Assembly: GCA_003402375.1 (NCBI GenBank)
Contig: QFXJ01000040.1
Span: 1-64,000 of the forward strand
DNA from: Candidatus Nitrotoga sp. CP45
Lineage (GTDB): Bacteria > Pseudomonadota > Gammaproteobacteria > Burkholderiales > Gallionellaceae
Reading direction: 5' to 3'
DNA: 64,000 nucleotides
Shown: positions 28,800-35,892 of the stretch, one piece after another
Layout of the letters: each line of letters starts with the position of its first letter
Position numbering within the stretch: the stretch's first letter is position 1
Notes under the pieces: model-generated
What the model saw: only the letters and a program-made list of their open reading frames with translations
Told to the model about the DNA's origin: nothing
Databases searched by the model: none
Made by a program: the position numbers and the translations under genes

Positions 28800-29444
28800 A
28801 TGAACGCAAATTTTTGGCATCAAAAATGGGAACGGGGTGATATTGGTTTTCATAAAACTGAGGCAAACCCGTTACTCATCGAACATTTCGAAAAATTAAA
28901 TCTGGCAAAAAGCAGTCGAGTATTCCTGCCGTTGTGTGGCAAGTCACGTGATTGTGAATGGTTGATTGCCTGCGGTTATCGAGTTGTTGGCGCAGAATTG
29001 AGCGAGCTCGCCATTACCGCGTTATTTAAAGAACTTGGCTTAGAACCGGAAATTTCCAAGGTTGGAGAATTGACCCGTTACAGCGCTAAAGATATCGACA
29101 TGCTGGTGGGCAATATTTTTGATGTGTCGGCTGAATATCTTGGGCCCATAAACGCGATATACGATCGCGCCGCTTTAGTTGCATTGCCTGCTTTTATACG
29201 CCTGCAATATGCGTCACACCTGATGAACATAACTAATGCAGCGCCGCAGCTGCTTATCACTTATGAATATAACCAACTGCTGATGGATGGCCCACCGTTT
29301 TCAGTTAACGAAATCGAAGTAAAACGACATTATGGTGCAACTTACCAATTGAAGTCTGTTGACATCAAAAATGTCGCAGGTGGATTGAAAGGGCAAGTTG
29401 CGTCAACGGAGACCGCTTGGTTGCTTCAAAAAATCAATAAATAG
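28800..29444 (+). CDS. tpm: thiopurine S-methyltransferase
   Basis: Bacterial TPMT uses S-adenosylmethionine to methylate thiol, selenium or tellurium compounds and is linked to selenite/tellurite tolerance. The 214-aa protein starts FWHQKWERGDIGFHKTEANP and has the SAM-binding VFLPLCGKSRDCEWLIACGY, VVGAELSELAI and YDRAALVALP. The ATG follows GGAGACGAT-type Shine-Dalgarno sequence. A MerR-type promoter lies upstream, and a TauE/SafE permease gene starts 10 bp after its stop. The three genes look like one inducible unit. Confidence 0.93.
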   Translation: MNANFWHQKWERGDIGFHKTEANPLLIEHFEKLNLAKSSRVFLPLCGKSRDCEWLIACGYRVVGAELSELAITALFKELGLEPEISKVGELTRYSAKDIDMLVGNIFDVSAEYLGPINAIYDRAALVALPAFIRLQYASHLMNITNAAPQLLITYEYNQLLMDGPPFSVNEIEVKRHYGATYQLKSVDIKNVAGGLKGQVASTETAWLLQKINK

Positions 29445-29454
29445 GGAGGGTTAT

Positions 29455-30264
29455 ATGCCTGGAATTGAATGGATATTGCTGTACATTGTGTTGGGTGCCT
29501 TTGTGGGTTTTATGGCAGGCTTTCTAGGGCTTGGTGGCGGTGGAATATTGGTTCCTTTGCTAGCATCCATTTTTATTTACCAAGGTATGAGCGTAGATAG
29601 CGTCGTTCATTTGGCATTAGGGACGTCATTGGCTTGCATGATTATTTCTTCGACAGCAAGCATCCGCGCACATACTTCCCGAGGCGCCGTCTTGTGGCAG
29701 GTCGTTCGCGGAATGGCACCCGGAATTATTCTGGGCGCGTTTCTGACTACCCAGGTCGTTGGCAACATTAACTCAGCCTACATTGCCATATTTTTTTCGC
29801 TGTTCATGGCACTGATAGCGGGGCAAATGTTTTTTAATTGGCAACCGAAACCTAGCCAAAAACCGATAAGTTTTCGCGGATTAATTGTTGCTGGAGTTGG
29901 GATTGGATCGGTGTCAGCGCTTGCAGCAGTGGGTGGCGGTTTTCTCACCGTTGCATACTTGGGCTATAAGAATGTGGACATGAAAAAAGCCATTGGCACT
30001 TCAGCAGCCATTGGGTTTCCCATTGCTATCACGGGCACTATTGGCTACATGATGAGCGGCTGGTCTAAAACAGTGGGCGATCCCTATACTCTTGGATACA
30101 TTTATGTGCCCGCATTTTTGGCAATATCGATTGCCAGCTTTATCACAGCTCCCTATGGCGCTCGCTGCTCCCATAGTTTGCCTGAGGCTTATTTGAAGAA
30201 GATATTCGCTGCTATCTCGCTACTTTTGAGTATCAAGATGGTAGTCTCGTTTGTTCAATTTTGA
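29455..30264 (+). CDS. TauE/SafE family membrane permease
   Basis: The 269-aa protein has about eight hydrophobic segments in two homologous halves and the family motif GFLGLGGGGILVPLL near the N terminus, echoed by SALAAVGGGFLTVAYLGYKN in the second half. TauE/SafE proteins are thought to move sulfur-containing anions such as sulfite or sulfoacetate. A strong GGGAGGG site precedes the ATG at 29455, so the longer frame from 29398 is discarded. It follows tpm by 10 bp under the MerR-type promoter, suggesting export of a methylated or sulfur-bearing product. Confidence 0.9.
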   Translation: MPGIEWILLYIVLGAFVGFMAGFLGLGGGGILVPLLASIFIYQGMSVDSVVHLALGTSLACMIISSTASIRAHTSRGAVLWQVVRGMAPGIILGAFLTTQVVGNINSAYIAIFFSLFMALIAGQMFFNWQPKPSQKPISFRGLIVAGVGIGSVSALAAVGGGFLTVAYLGYKNVDMKKAIGTSAAIGFPIAITGTIGYMMSGWSKTVGDPYTLGYIYVPAFLAISIASFITAPYGARCSHSLPEAYLKKIFAAISLLLSIKMVVSFVQF

Positions 30265-30579
30265 CCTGAGAGGAAGGGTATTCTTTGAGAGTATTTTCAT
30301 CAAATATATATACCCAAGTTTGATAGGTTAGGTTGAATGACATAATGCCCTACAACACCGGCAAGCGTAATTTGGCGGGTTTTCGAGGATGAATCTATCA
30401 ATAGATTAACAACTGGTTAACATCCCGATAAAAATCAGACTATCTTGATTTAAACTACATTTATAATTCTTGCCATGTTTATCAAACCAACCCGATAAAA
30501 TTTTTAGTGTTTTATAGGAATCTACTTTACGATAGGTCTTCAATCCACCCGCGGCAATAGCCGCCAAATAGGAATTGCC
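30265..30579. other. AT-rich intergenic region with copy 2 of the repeat
   Basis: This gap of 315 bases after the TauE/SafE gene holds no gene I can support. Its first half is AT-rich. Its second half contains copy 2 of the three-copy repeat (about 30479-30535), ending about 45 bases before the next start codon. Confidence 0.6.
30479..30535. repeat. three-copy dispersed repeat, copy 2
   Basis: TTATCAAACCAACCCGATAA, then AATTTTTAGTGTTTTATAGG, then AATCTACTTTACGATAG. It aligns along its whole length with 25323-25377 and 32289-32340. It precedes a small hypothetical gene that begins with GTG at 30580. Confidence 0.75.
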
Positions 30580-30936
30580 GTGGACACATTGCACGTTTAT
30601 CTCTTCAAAGACAGCCTCACTCCATTCGTAGCGCTGCTCAATGAGCATCAAGTGAAGTACCAAATGCAAGAAGCACGCACTGGCGTCCAGATGGCACCTT
30701 CGGCTGTTATCGAAATAGTTCAGGCAGTCGGAAATGCGGCAATGTGGGGTGCGCTCGCCACGGTCTTGGTGGCGTTCATCAACAGTCGGCGCGGTCGTAA
30801 AGTAATCATCACAACTAAAGACAATATAATTGTCCACGCTGAAGGTCTGTCTCCAAAGGAACTGGAGCAGGTTTTAGAGCACGCGAAGAATCTCACTGCT
30901 ATCGATCCAACTAAACACGAAGAAAGTTCTGTGTGA
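30580..30936 (+). CDS. hypothetical protein, possible effector-associated domain
   Basis: The 118-aa product begins with GTG behind AGGAATTGCC. It has an N-terminal alpha/beta stretch (LHVYLFKDSLTPFVALL), one amphipathic to hydrophobic helix (VGNAAMWGALATVLVAFINS) followed by basic RRGRK, then VIITTKDNIIVHAEGLSPKE and a short helix. The layout, a membrane-like helix, basic patch and a small strand-strand-helix end, resembles the effector-associated EACC1-type domains found in conflict systems; this is a weak, memory-based match. It stands alone after copy 2 of the repeat. No function can be assigned. Confidence 0.55.
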   Translation: MDTLHVYLFKDSLTPFVALLNEHQVKYQMQEARTGVQMAPSAVIEIVQAVGNAAMWGALATVLVAFINSRRGRKVIITTKDNIIVHAEGLSPKELEQVLEHAKNLTAIDPTKHEESSV

Positions 30937-31476
30937 GCACCTATAAACTATCCCTTCCATCGAGCGGACATTAAAGCGCAGAAATGCACGTACAGCAGCC
31001 GCCAATCGCAGATGAAGCCGTCTAAGCCTTCGCCTTCTCCGTCGGCAAGGCGAACCAGAACTACGGAACGATCGAATACCTAGTCAACAAACAGCTTGCC
31101 TTACTTACTGGTGATGCCCAAATTATTGATCCGGCCTGATTTATCCGCGACTCATGTATGAGAGACACTCGTGCAAGTCAATAAATACAAGTTCTATGAG
31201 CAATTTAAACTGGGTGACTCACGGATAAATCGGGCCGAGTCTATAACAATTCATTTAAGAGAAAAGCTCCCTAACGAAAGCGCCCCCGTAACTTTAAAGA
31301 CTCAGGTGACTAAAGAATCTAAAGCGTTGCCGCAAAAAATGTTTAAAATCGCTGCTGAAGCAAAAAAATCGGCACACAACAGCAGTAAAGTGAAACCTGA
31401 CAACAAACCAACCTATCATCAAACGGGGCACCTAATACCCCCTTTAATTCAAACTTTAAACGCCAACAAGGATCAT
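30937..31476. other. non-coding stretch with a remnant reading frame and inverted repeat
   Basis: About 540 bases lack a supported gene. From a stop at 31023 to the TGA at 31137 a 37-codon frame reads AFAFSVGKANQNYGTIEYLV, NKQLALLTGDAQIIDPA, which looks like the decayed C-terminal end of a gene. An inverted repeat (31133-31154 with 31215-31236) begins exactly at its end. The frame open from 31171 continues into the next gene, but its first ~100 codons lack family similarity. Confidence 0.45.
31133..31236. repeat. 22-bp imperfect inverted repeat with 60-nt loop
   Basis: GGCCTGATTTATCCGCGACT plus CA (31133-31154) is the inverse of TGACTCACGGATAAATCGGG plus CC (31215-31236) with three mismatches in 22. 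It could be a transcript hairpin or the ends of a very small element. Confidence 0.6.
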
Positions 31477-32025
31477 ATGGGCAAAATCTACAACGAAATC
31501 ACTCCCGAGCTTACTTCTTGGGTACAGAAGCAGCACGTGTTCTTCGTCGCAACGGCACCATCAGCAACTGAAGGCCACGTGAATTGTTCCCCCAAAGGCC
31601 TGGACTCTCTCAGAATTCTCACTCCTCAGACAGTCGCCTATGCCGATCTCACGGGAAGCGGAGCCGAAACCATCGCTCATATCAGGGATAACGGGCGAAT
31701 CGTCCTGATGTTCTGTGCGTTTGAAGGGCCACCAAAGATCGTCCGCTTCCACGGCACGGGCGAGACTGTATTGCCAGGTACAACGCTGTGGAAGGAGCTT
31801 GCTTCAAAGATGTACTTGAAGCCGAGCACTCGGGCAATCATCCTGATCCGCGTCACTCGCGTCAGTGACTCTTGCGGGTACGGAGTCCCGATCATGCCGT
31901 TTGTCGAAGATCGCGACGTCATCGACCGTTGGGTTGAAACAAAAGGTGTCGAAAATCTCTCTGCCTATCGGCGCGAAAAGAATGCTCGCAGCATCGATGG
32001 GTTGCCCACAGCCGAATTCGAGTGA
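31477..32025 (+). CDS. pyridoxamine 5'-phosphate oxidase-like flavin-binding protein
   Basis: From the ATG at 31477 (AAGGA four bases upstream) the protein is 182 aa and begins MGKIYNEITPELTSWVQKQH. The split-barrel signature VFFVATAPSATEGHVNCSPK, GLDSLRIL, ADLTGSGAETIAHIRDNGRI and MFCAFEGPPKIVRFHGTGE matches the PPOX/FMN-binding family of small general-stress-type proteins. The frame is open for another 102 codons upstream, but that part overlaps an inverted repeat and does not resemble the family. Substrate and partner are unknown. Confidence 0.82.
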   Translation: MGKIYNEITPELTSWVQKQHVFFVATAPSATEGHVNCSPKGLDSLRILTPQTVAYADLTGSGAETIAHIRDNGRIVLMFCAFEGPPKIVRFHGTGETVLPGTTLWKELASKMYLKPSTRAIILIRVTRVSDSCGYGVPIMPFVEDRDVIDRWVETKGVENLSAYRREKNARSIDGLPTAEFE

Positions 32026-32045
32026 AGTTGAGAGAAAGGAAAGTG

Positions 32046-32159
32046 CACGGGGCTAGCTCTAACATTCCAACAGAGTCTATTGCAATTTACAGATGGCTAG
32101 ACCCCTCAGACTGGAATTTTCGGATCCCGCGTTGTGCGTTTGACTTCTCTGTCCCCGTG
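32046..32159. repeat. REP-like element bounded by inverted CACGGGG ends
   Basis: CACGGGGCTAGCTCTAACAT (32046-32065) begins the element and contains the second copy of the 26-bp repeat at 26420. TTTGACTTCTCTGTCCCCGT ends it, giving CACGGGG and CCCCGTG in inverted orientation about 114 bp apart. Confidence 0.5.
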
Positions 32160-32288
32160 TTTCATCTCTAAAATTCCACATATTCTTGAAATATCAAAAT
32201 TTTTAAAAATCACCCGCACAATTATAAACTTAGGGAAGTTCAAGGCTTTCTTTCAGTTATCATCGGTAACGTTATAATTTTTATTTTG

Positions 32289-32340
32289 TATATAAACTAA
32301 CCCGATAAATTTTTAGTGTTTTATTGGATCTACTTTAAGG
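32289..32340. repeat. three-copy dispersed repeat, copy 3
   Basis: TATATAAACTAACCCGATAA, then ATTTTTAGTGTTTTATTGGA, then TCTACTTTAAGG. It aligns with copies 1 and 2 apart from single-base differences and one or two gaps, and lies just upstream of the methyltransferase gene. Confidence 0.75.
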
Positions 32341-32357
32341 CGTTACGGCAAAGAACC

Positions 32358-33191
32358 ATGAACAGACAGAATCCGATCACAGAAACTGAAACACGCGTAA
32401 ACGTCTCCAAATATTCAAAAGATGAATGGATAATTGTGGAATGCTCTGAAACAGGGGTCGTTTATCTACAAAACCCACCTGATTATTCCCGGCTTGTTGA
32501 TGAATTGGCGTGGGAAAAGCAGTTTTCCGAAGAAAGGGCGCGACGAAAAGCCAGGGAACCCATCGCATTTTTTATCAGTTCAGCAATCAAAAAGCTACGC
32601 GGCAAATTGAGGAAAAAAGAAAGGATTGAAACCGTCTCTGAAAAAATCCTGAAGCAACTTCTGGCAAATGGCAAAACTTCGCTGAATGTTTTGGATGTCG
32701 GCTGCGGTATTGGGGAAAAACTGGTGAAGATAGCCAACCACATGAACAACAAACAGCCGACATCAATAAAAGGCATCGGTATTGAAATATCACAAGCCCA
32801 AGCCGCAGAGGCGAACACACATTTGAAAAAAATTGGGGGATATTGCATCCATAACTCGGCCATAGGGGGGCTCAAGGAAATCTCTGACAACTCCATTGAC
32901 TTTATTATTCTCTGTTCGTTTTTGGAACATGAAACCAGCCCGCTCCAGTTACTCAAGATTTGTAAGGAAAAGCTTGATAGGCAAGGCAAAATTGTCATCA
33001 AAGTACCCAATTTTGCTTCATTGAACAGAATCGTCAGACAAGATAGGTGGTGTGGGTTTAGGTATCCTGACCATGTAAATTATTTCACCCCCAAAACGTT
33101 GCGTTTAATCGTCGAACGTTCCGGTTTAAAAGTGGACAGCTTGAATGCCCTGCCCACTAACGACAATATGTGGGCTATTGTCAGCAAATAG
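32358..33191 (+). CDS. class I SAM-dependent methyltransferase
   Basis: The 277-aa protein has motif I SLNVLDVGCGIGEKLVKIA, an acidic end of strand 2 in IGIEISQAQAAEA, and the post-motif SIDFIILCSFLEHETSPLQL, followed by GKIVIKVPNFASLNRI and YPDHVNYFTPKTLRLI. This last part is typical of Methyltransf_23/UbiE-like enzymes acting on sugars or lipids. The first ~110 residues hold a basic helix (IKKLRGKLRKKERI). The substrate is unknown. The ATG at 32358 is chosen because the upstream extension is repeat DNA. It is followed by a lipoprotein gene after 60 bp. Confidence 0.8.
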   Translation: MNRQNPITETETRVNVSKYSKDEWIIVECSETGVVYLQNPPDYSRLVDELAWEKQFSEERARRKAREPIAFFISSAIKKLRGKLRKKERIETVSEKILKQLLANGKTSLNVLDVGCGIGEKLVKIANHMNNKQPTSIKGIGIEISQAQAAEANTHLKKIGGYCIHNSAIGGLKEISDNSIDFIILCSFLEHETSPLQLLKICKEKLDRQGKIVIKVPNFASLNRIVRQDRWCGFRYPDHVNYFTPKTLRLIVERSGLKVDSLNALPTNDNMWAIVSK

Positions 33192-33251
33192 CTTGGTAGG
33201 CAGCGTGACAATGCCTTTGAATCGTCACAAGTTAAAAAGGGAGTAATCGCA

Positions 33252-33692
33252 ATGTTTAAAAAAATCATTACAGCAATTTTTGTTGCGATGGCATTCATTT
33301 CTTTATCTGGCTGCGCAAGTTTAAATGATGTTGTGCGGGCAAAAGAAACGGGTACCGAAGGTATAACCAAAACCTATGCCGTAACGCCAGATCAAGCATG
33401 GGAAATTGCCAAAACAGTTTTTCGTTGGGAGGGTTCGGACGCTATTGAAGAACACAAGAGTGAAGGCTATATGCTCACAAGCAGTGGATTAAACGGTTAC
33501 TCTTATGGCGCTGTCATGGGTGCTTGGATTAAGCCTGTCGACAAAGATAGTACTGAGGTTACCGTTATTACGAAGCGTAGAATTAAGACTGATCTATTCA
33601 CGACTCTAACGGAAGAAACTTATCACAAGCGCTTTGCACAAGCGGTTGATATTACAAAGGGTGGGAATCCTCTTCCGCGTGTAGCACCCTGA
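33252..33692 (+). CDS. hypothetical lipoprotein
   Basis: The 146-aa protein has a lipoprotein signal peptide ending in the lipobox LSGC (MFKKIITAIFVAMAFISLSG, C21 lipidated), so it should be anchored in the envelope. The mature part is mixed alpha/beta (TYAVTPDQAWEIAKTVFRWE, GYSYGAVMGAWIKPVDKDST, EVTVITKRRIKTDLFTTLTE) and resembles small DUF3568-like or BON-like single-domain lipoproteins, but I cannot name the family. An AAAAAGGGAG site precedes it. A REP-like stem-loop follows the stop. Confidence 0.75.
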   Translation: MFKKIITAIFVAMAFISLSGCASLNDVVRAKETGTEGITKTYAVTPDQAWEIAKTVFRWEGSDAIEEHKSEGYMLTSSGLNGYSYGAVMGAWIKPVDKDSTEVTVITKRRIKTDLFTTLTEETYHKRFAQAVDITKGGNPLPRVAP

Positions 33693-33700
33693 AAAAAGGC

Positions 33701-33770
33701 AGCCCGGTGGGTTGTGCTGAATGAGCGGTAAAATGTTGGGCTTCATTCATTCAACCTAACCCACCGGGCT
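33701..33770. repeat. REP-like stem-loop between lipoprotein and GFA genes
   Basis: AGCCCGGTGGGTT (33701-33713) and AACCCACCGGGCT (33758-33770) pair perfectly over 13 bp. Inside, TGAATGA (33718-33724) pairs with TCATTCA (33745-33751). There is no T-run after it. It may protect the upstream mRNA end. Confidence 0.75.
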
Positions 33771-33790
33771 AATAACCGAGGAGAGTAATT

Positions 33791-34138
33791 ATGATATACA
33801 AGGGTCGTTGCCATTGCGGCAAAGTAGAATTCGAGGTGGAGGGTGAAATTAACGGAGCAATAGCATGCAATTGCTCAATTTGCTCACGTAAAGGCACGCT
33901 CATGTGGTTTGTGCCCCGTGAAAAGCTTAGGTTACTCACTTCAGAAAGTGAGATGAGTACCTATACTTTTAACAAGCATGTTATTAAGCACCGTTTTTGC
34001 CCAACATGCGGCATCCATCCATATGGCGAAGGCGTTGGCCCAAATGGTAATAGCATGGCGGCTATCAATATCCGTTGTATTGAAGGCATTGACCTCGCAT
34101 CAGTGCCGGTACAAAACTATGATGGTTTGTCGCTATAA
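33791..34138 (+). CDS. GFA family (glutathione-dependent formaldehyde-activating-like) protein
   Basis: The 115-aa protein carries the zinc-binding cysteine pattern of the GFA/CENP-V fold: C7 and C9 in KGRCHCGKVEF, C26, C28 and C31 in ACNCSICSRKG, and the CPTCG pair near residue 77. Despite the family name, most members have no proven formaldehyde chemistry; they are small zinc proteins, some able to bind glutathione adducts. It has a good GGAGAG site and lies between a REP-like stem-loop and a small lipoprotein gene. Confidence 0.9.
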   Translation: MIYKGRCHCGKVEFEVEGEINGAIACNCSICSRKGTLMWFVPREKLRLLTSESEMSTYTFNKHVIKHRFCPTCGIHPYGEGVGPNGNSMAAINIRCIEGIDLASVPVQNYDGLSL

Positions 34139-34192
34139 GATTGCGTCGCTCATCCCATGTATGGCGCATCGGCACGAAGGGAATGAAGATCA

Positions 34193-34399
34193 ATGAAACT
34201 AAATGCGTTTACAACCGCTTTACTTGTTGGCATATCGGTTGCAGCCTGTTCTTCAGAGCAGCTTTACGCTATGGGCCGTAATGCCCAAAGGTCAGAGTGC
34301 ATCAAGCACCCCGACGCGCAAGTGCGGGATCGTTGCCTTAAAGACGCGGGACTCTCCCGTGACGCGTACAAACGTGAAGTTGAAGACGTGAGCAAATGA
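34193..34399 (+). CDS. small hypothetical lipoprotein
   Basis: The 68-aa product starts MKLNAFTTALLVGISVAACS, a short lipoprotein signal with lipobox VAAC (C19). The remaining 49 residues are charged and contain two cysteines in RSECIKHPDAQVRDRCLKDA, which could form a disulfide in the periplasm. I do not recognise the family. It follows the GFA gene by 54 bp on the same strand and may share its transcript. Confidence 0.65.
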   Translation: MKLNAFTTALLVGISVAACSSEQLYAMGRNAQRSECIKHPDAQVRDRCLKDAGLSRDAYKREVEDVSK

Positions 34400-34439
34400 G
34401 CGGTAAAGCAAGGCCACTGTCGATCTAACATTGCGCCAC

Positions 34440-34481
34440 CGAACGGTGGGCAGCTCTTCCAGAATGCCGGCCCACCGTTCG
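34440..34481 (+). terminator. stem-loop after the small lipoprotein gene
   Basis: CGAACGGTGGGC (34440-34451) pairs perfectly with GCCCACCGTTCG (34470-34481) around an 18-base loop, 41 bases after the stop. There is no T-run, so it is either a REP-type stem or a Rho-assisted end. Confidence 0.5.
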
Positions 34482-34502
34482 CCCGAGCCGGAATATATGT
34501 CA

Positions 34503-34681
34503 GGGCACCTCTAAAATCCAATTTTGTGAACAGCCGCTTTGCGGCTTGCCTGCTTACCGCATTGCGTCACAATACGGCGTTACTCGAAAAAAATTATCGC
34601 TTACATATCAACTGTATGCTGTGCTCAAACTTTTTACTCGTGCTTTGTTTTGTTTAGAAACTTGAATTTTTAGAGGCGTCC
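34503..34681. mobile_element. MITE-like element, about 180 bp
   Basis: The ends GGGCACCTCTAAAATCCAA (34503-34521) and TTGAATTTTTAGAGGCGTCC (34662-34681) are terminal inverted repeats, differing by two or three bases and one gap. The interior has no reading frame of note and is AT-rich. Size, ends and lack of coding fit a non-autonomous transposon. I could not define a target duplication with confidence. Confidence 0.6.
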
Positions 34682-34844
34682 TATAGTCCATCCACCGAGA
34701 GCAGACGTTATCGCTCAAACATAGCAAGATTCGGGTTGCAGATAAGCGCTTAAACCTTCATATTTCTTCCGTACTGGAGTAAGTTTTTGTAAGTGCAACA
34801 GTAAATTATGAAAGATTTCGTACAACATGCCACGGAAGATCCAG

Positions 34845-35672
34845 ATGTCTGACTATGACCGCATAGCTGAAGCAATTTCTTTCATTACTCACCGGGTAAA
34901 CAACCAGCCCACATTAGAAGAAATTGCGCGGCATTTACACCTGAGTCCTTTCCATTTTCACCGTCTATTTAGCCGCTGGGCTGGTGTAACCCCCAAAAGA
35001 TACTTGCAGGTACTGACGTTGGAGCGCGCCAAACAATTACTCAGCGAATCAAGACCACTCCTTGAAATCACTGATTCTCTGGGGTTGAGCAGCAGTTCCC
35101 GATTACATGACCACTTCATTCATCTGGAAGCGGTTACACCCGGGGATTACAAGATGGGCGGTGCGGGTTTAACGATTGAATATGCCGTACATGACACCCC
35201 TTTTGGAAAAGCGTTTATTGCCATCACACCTAGAGGTATCTGTAGTTTTTCGTTTCTGGAGAACGCGGAAACTGATGGGCATCTAACTAATTTACTTAAA
35301 AAATGGCCACATGCCACAGTGCATGAAAATCATCAACGAACGTTTGCGGTTATTGAAACCATGTTCGGCAAAAAACAAATATTAGACCGCCCAGTCTCTT
35401 TGCATGTTTCTGGAACAAATTTTCAGATCAGCGTGTGGAAGGCATTGCTACAGATACCTCCGGCAAAAATAGTCAGCTATTCCCAAGTGGCAACTGCGGT
35501 TGGCCGTCCAAATTCTGCCAGAGCCGTGGGGCTGGCGGTAGGCGCTAACCCTGTCGCGCTCCTGATACCCTGCCACCGCGTCATACAACAAAGCGGCAGG
35601 TTGGGCGGGTATTATTGGGGTGAAACCCGGAAACAGGCGATCCACGCATGGGAATCAGCAAGGTATGAGTAA
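34845..35672 (+). CDS. AraC-type regulator fused to O6-alkylguanine-DNA alkyltransferase (Ada-like)
   Basis: Residues ~1-100 are an AraC helix-turn-helix region (TLEEIARHLHLSPFHFHRLF, SRWAGVTPKRYLQ). Residues ~115-275 are a complete Ogt domain ending in LLIPCHRVIQQSGRLGGYYW, with acceptor C243. The protein takes alkyl groups from O6-alkylguanine. It lacks the zinc-binding Ada N domain that senses methylphosphotriesters, so regulation by alkylation would differ from E. coli Ada. GGAAGA six bases before 34845 favours that ATG over 34827. It stands alone after the MITE-like element. Confidence 0.88.
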   Translation: MSDYDRIAEAISFITHRVNNQPTLEEIARHLHLSPFHFHRLFSRWAGVTPKRYLQVLTLERAKQLLSESRPLLEITDSLGLSSSSRLHDHFIHLEAVTPGDYKMGGAGLTIEYAVHDTPFGKAFIAITPRGICSFSFLENAETDGHLTNLLKKWPHATVHENHQRTFAVIETMFGKKQILDRPVSLHVSGTNFQISVWKALLQIPPAKIVSYSQVATAVGRPNSARAVGLAVGANPVALLIPCHRVIQQSGRLGGYYWGETRKQAIHAWESARYE

Positions 35673-35892
35673 CCCTGTCCATAGCATACCTGGGGAAATG
35701 TCAATTTATACAGTCCATTCGAATGGAGCTTGCTGAAGCCTTTGCCAACATACTGGTTTATATGGGCAGCATTTTGACGAGTTCTCAAGGAACAGCTTTT
35801 TATGGTCATACCTATGTCGATATTTAGGCTAAGTTTGATGATATATACTTGGCACAGTCAACAGCCGAACATTTATTATTTGGAGGTTTATC

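Larger units (their letters stand above)
32026..32357. other. intergenic region made of REP-like and three-copy repeats
   Basis: This gap of about 330 bases has no gene. It contains the element bounded by CACGGGG/CCCCGTG (32046-32159), an AT-rich stretch, and copy 3 of the three-copy repeat, which ends 18 bases before the methyltransferase ATG. Confidence 0.6.
34400..34844. other. intergenic region with stem-loop and MITE-like element
   Basis: This gap of 445 bases has no gene. It holds a 12-bp stem-loop (34440-34481) and a ~180-bp MITE-like element (34503-34681). The last 160 bases before the ada-like gene are AT-rich and presumably carry its promoter. Confidence 0.6.

Noticed and set aside
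31171-31476. Upstream 102-codon extension of the PPOX gene as a real domain
   Set aside because: It covers an inverted repeat, has no domain similarity, and a good start with ribosome-binding site exists at 31477.
25323-32340. Three-copy repeat read as integron attC sites
   Set aside because: No GTTRRRY core pair at the ends, no integrase in the window, and spacing between copies spans several genes each time.
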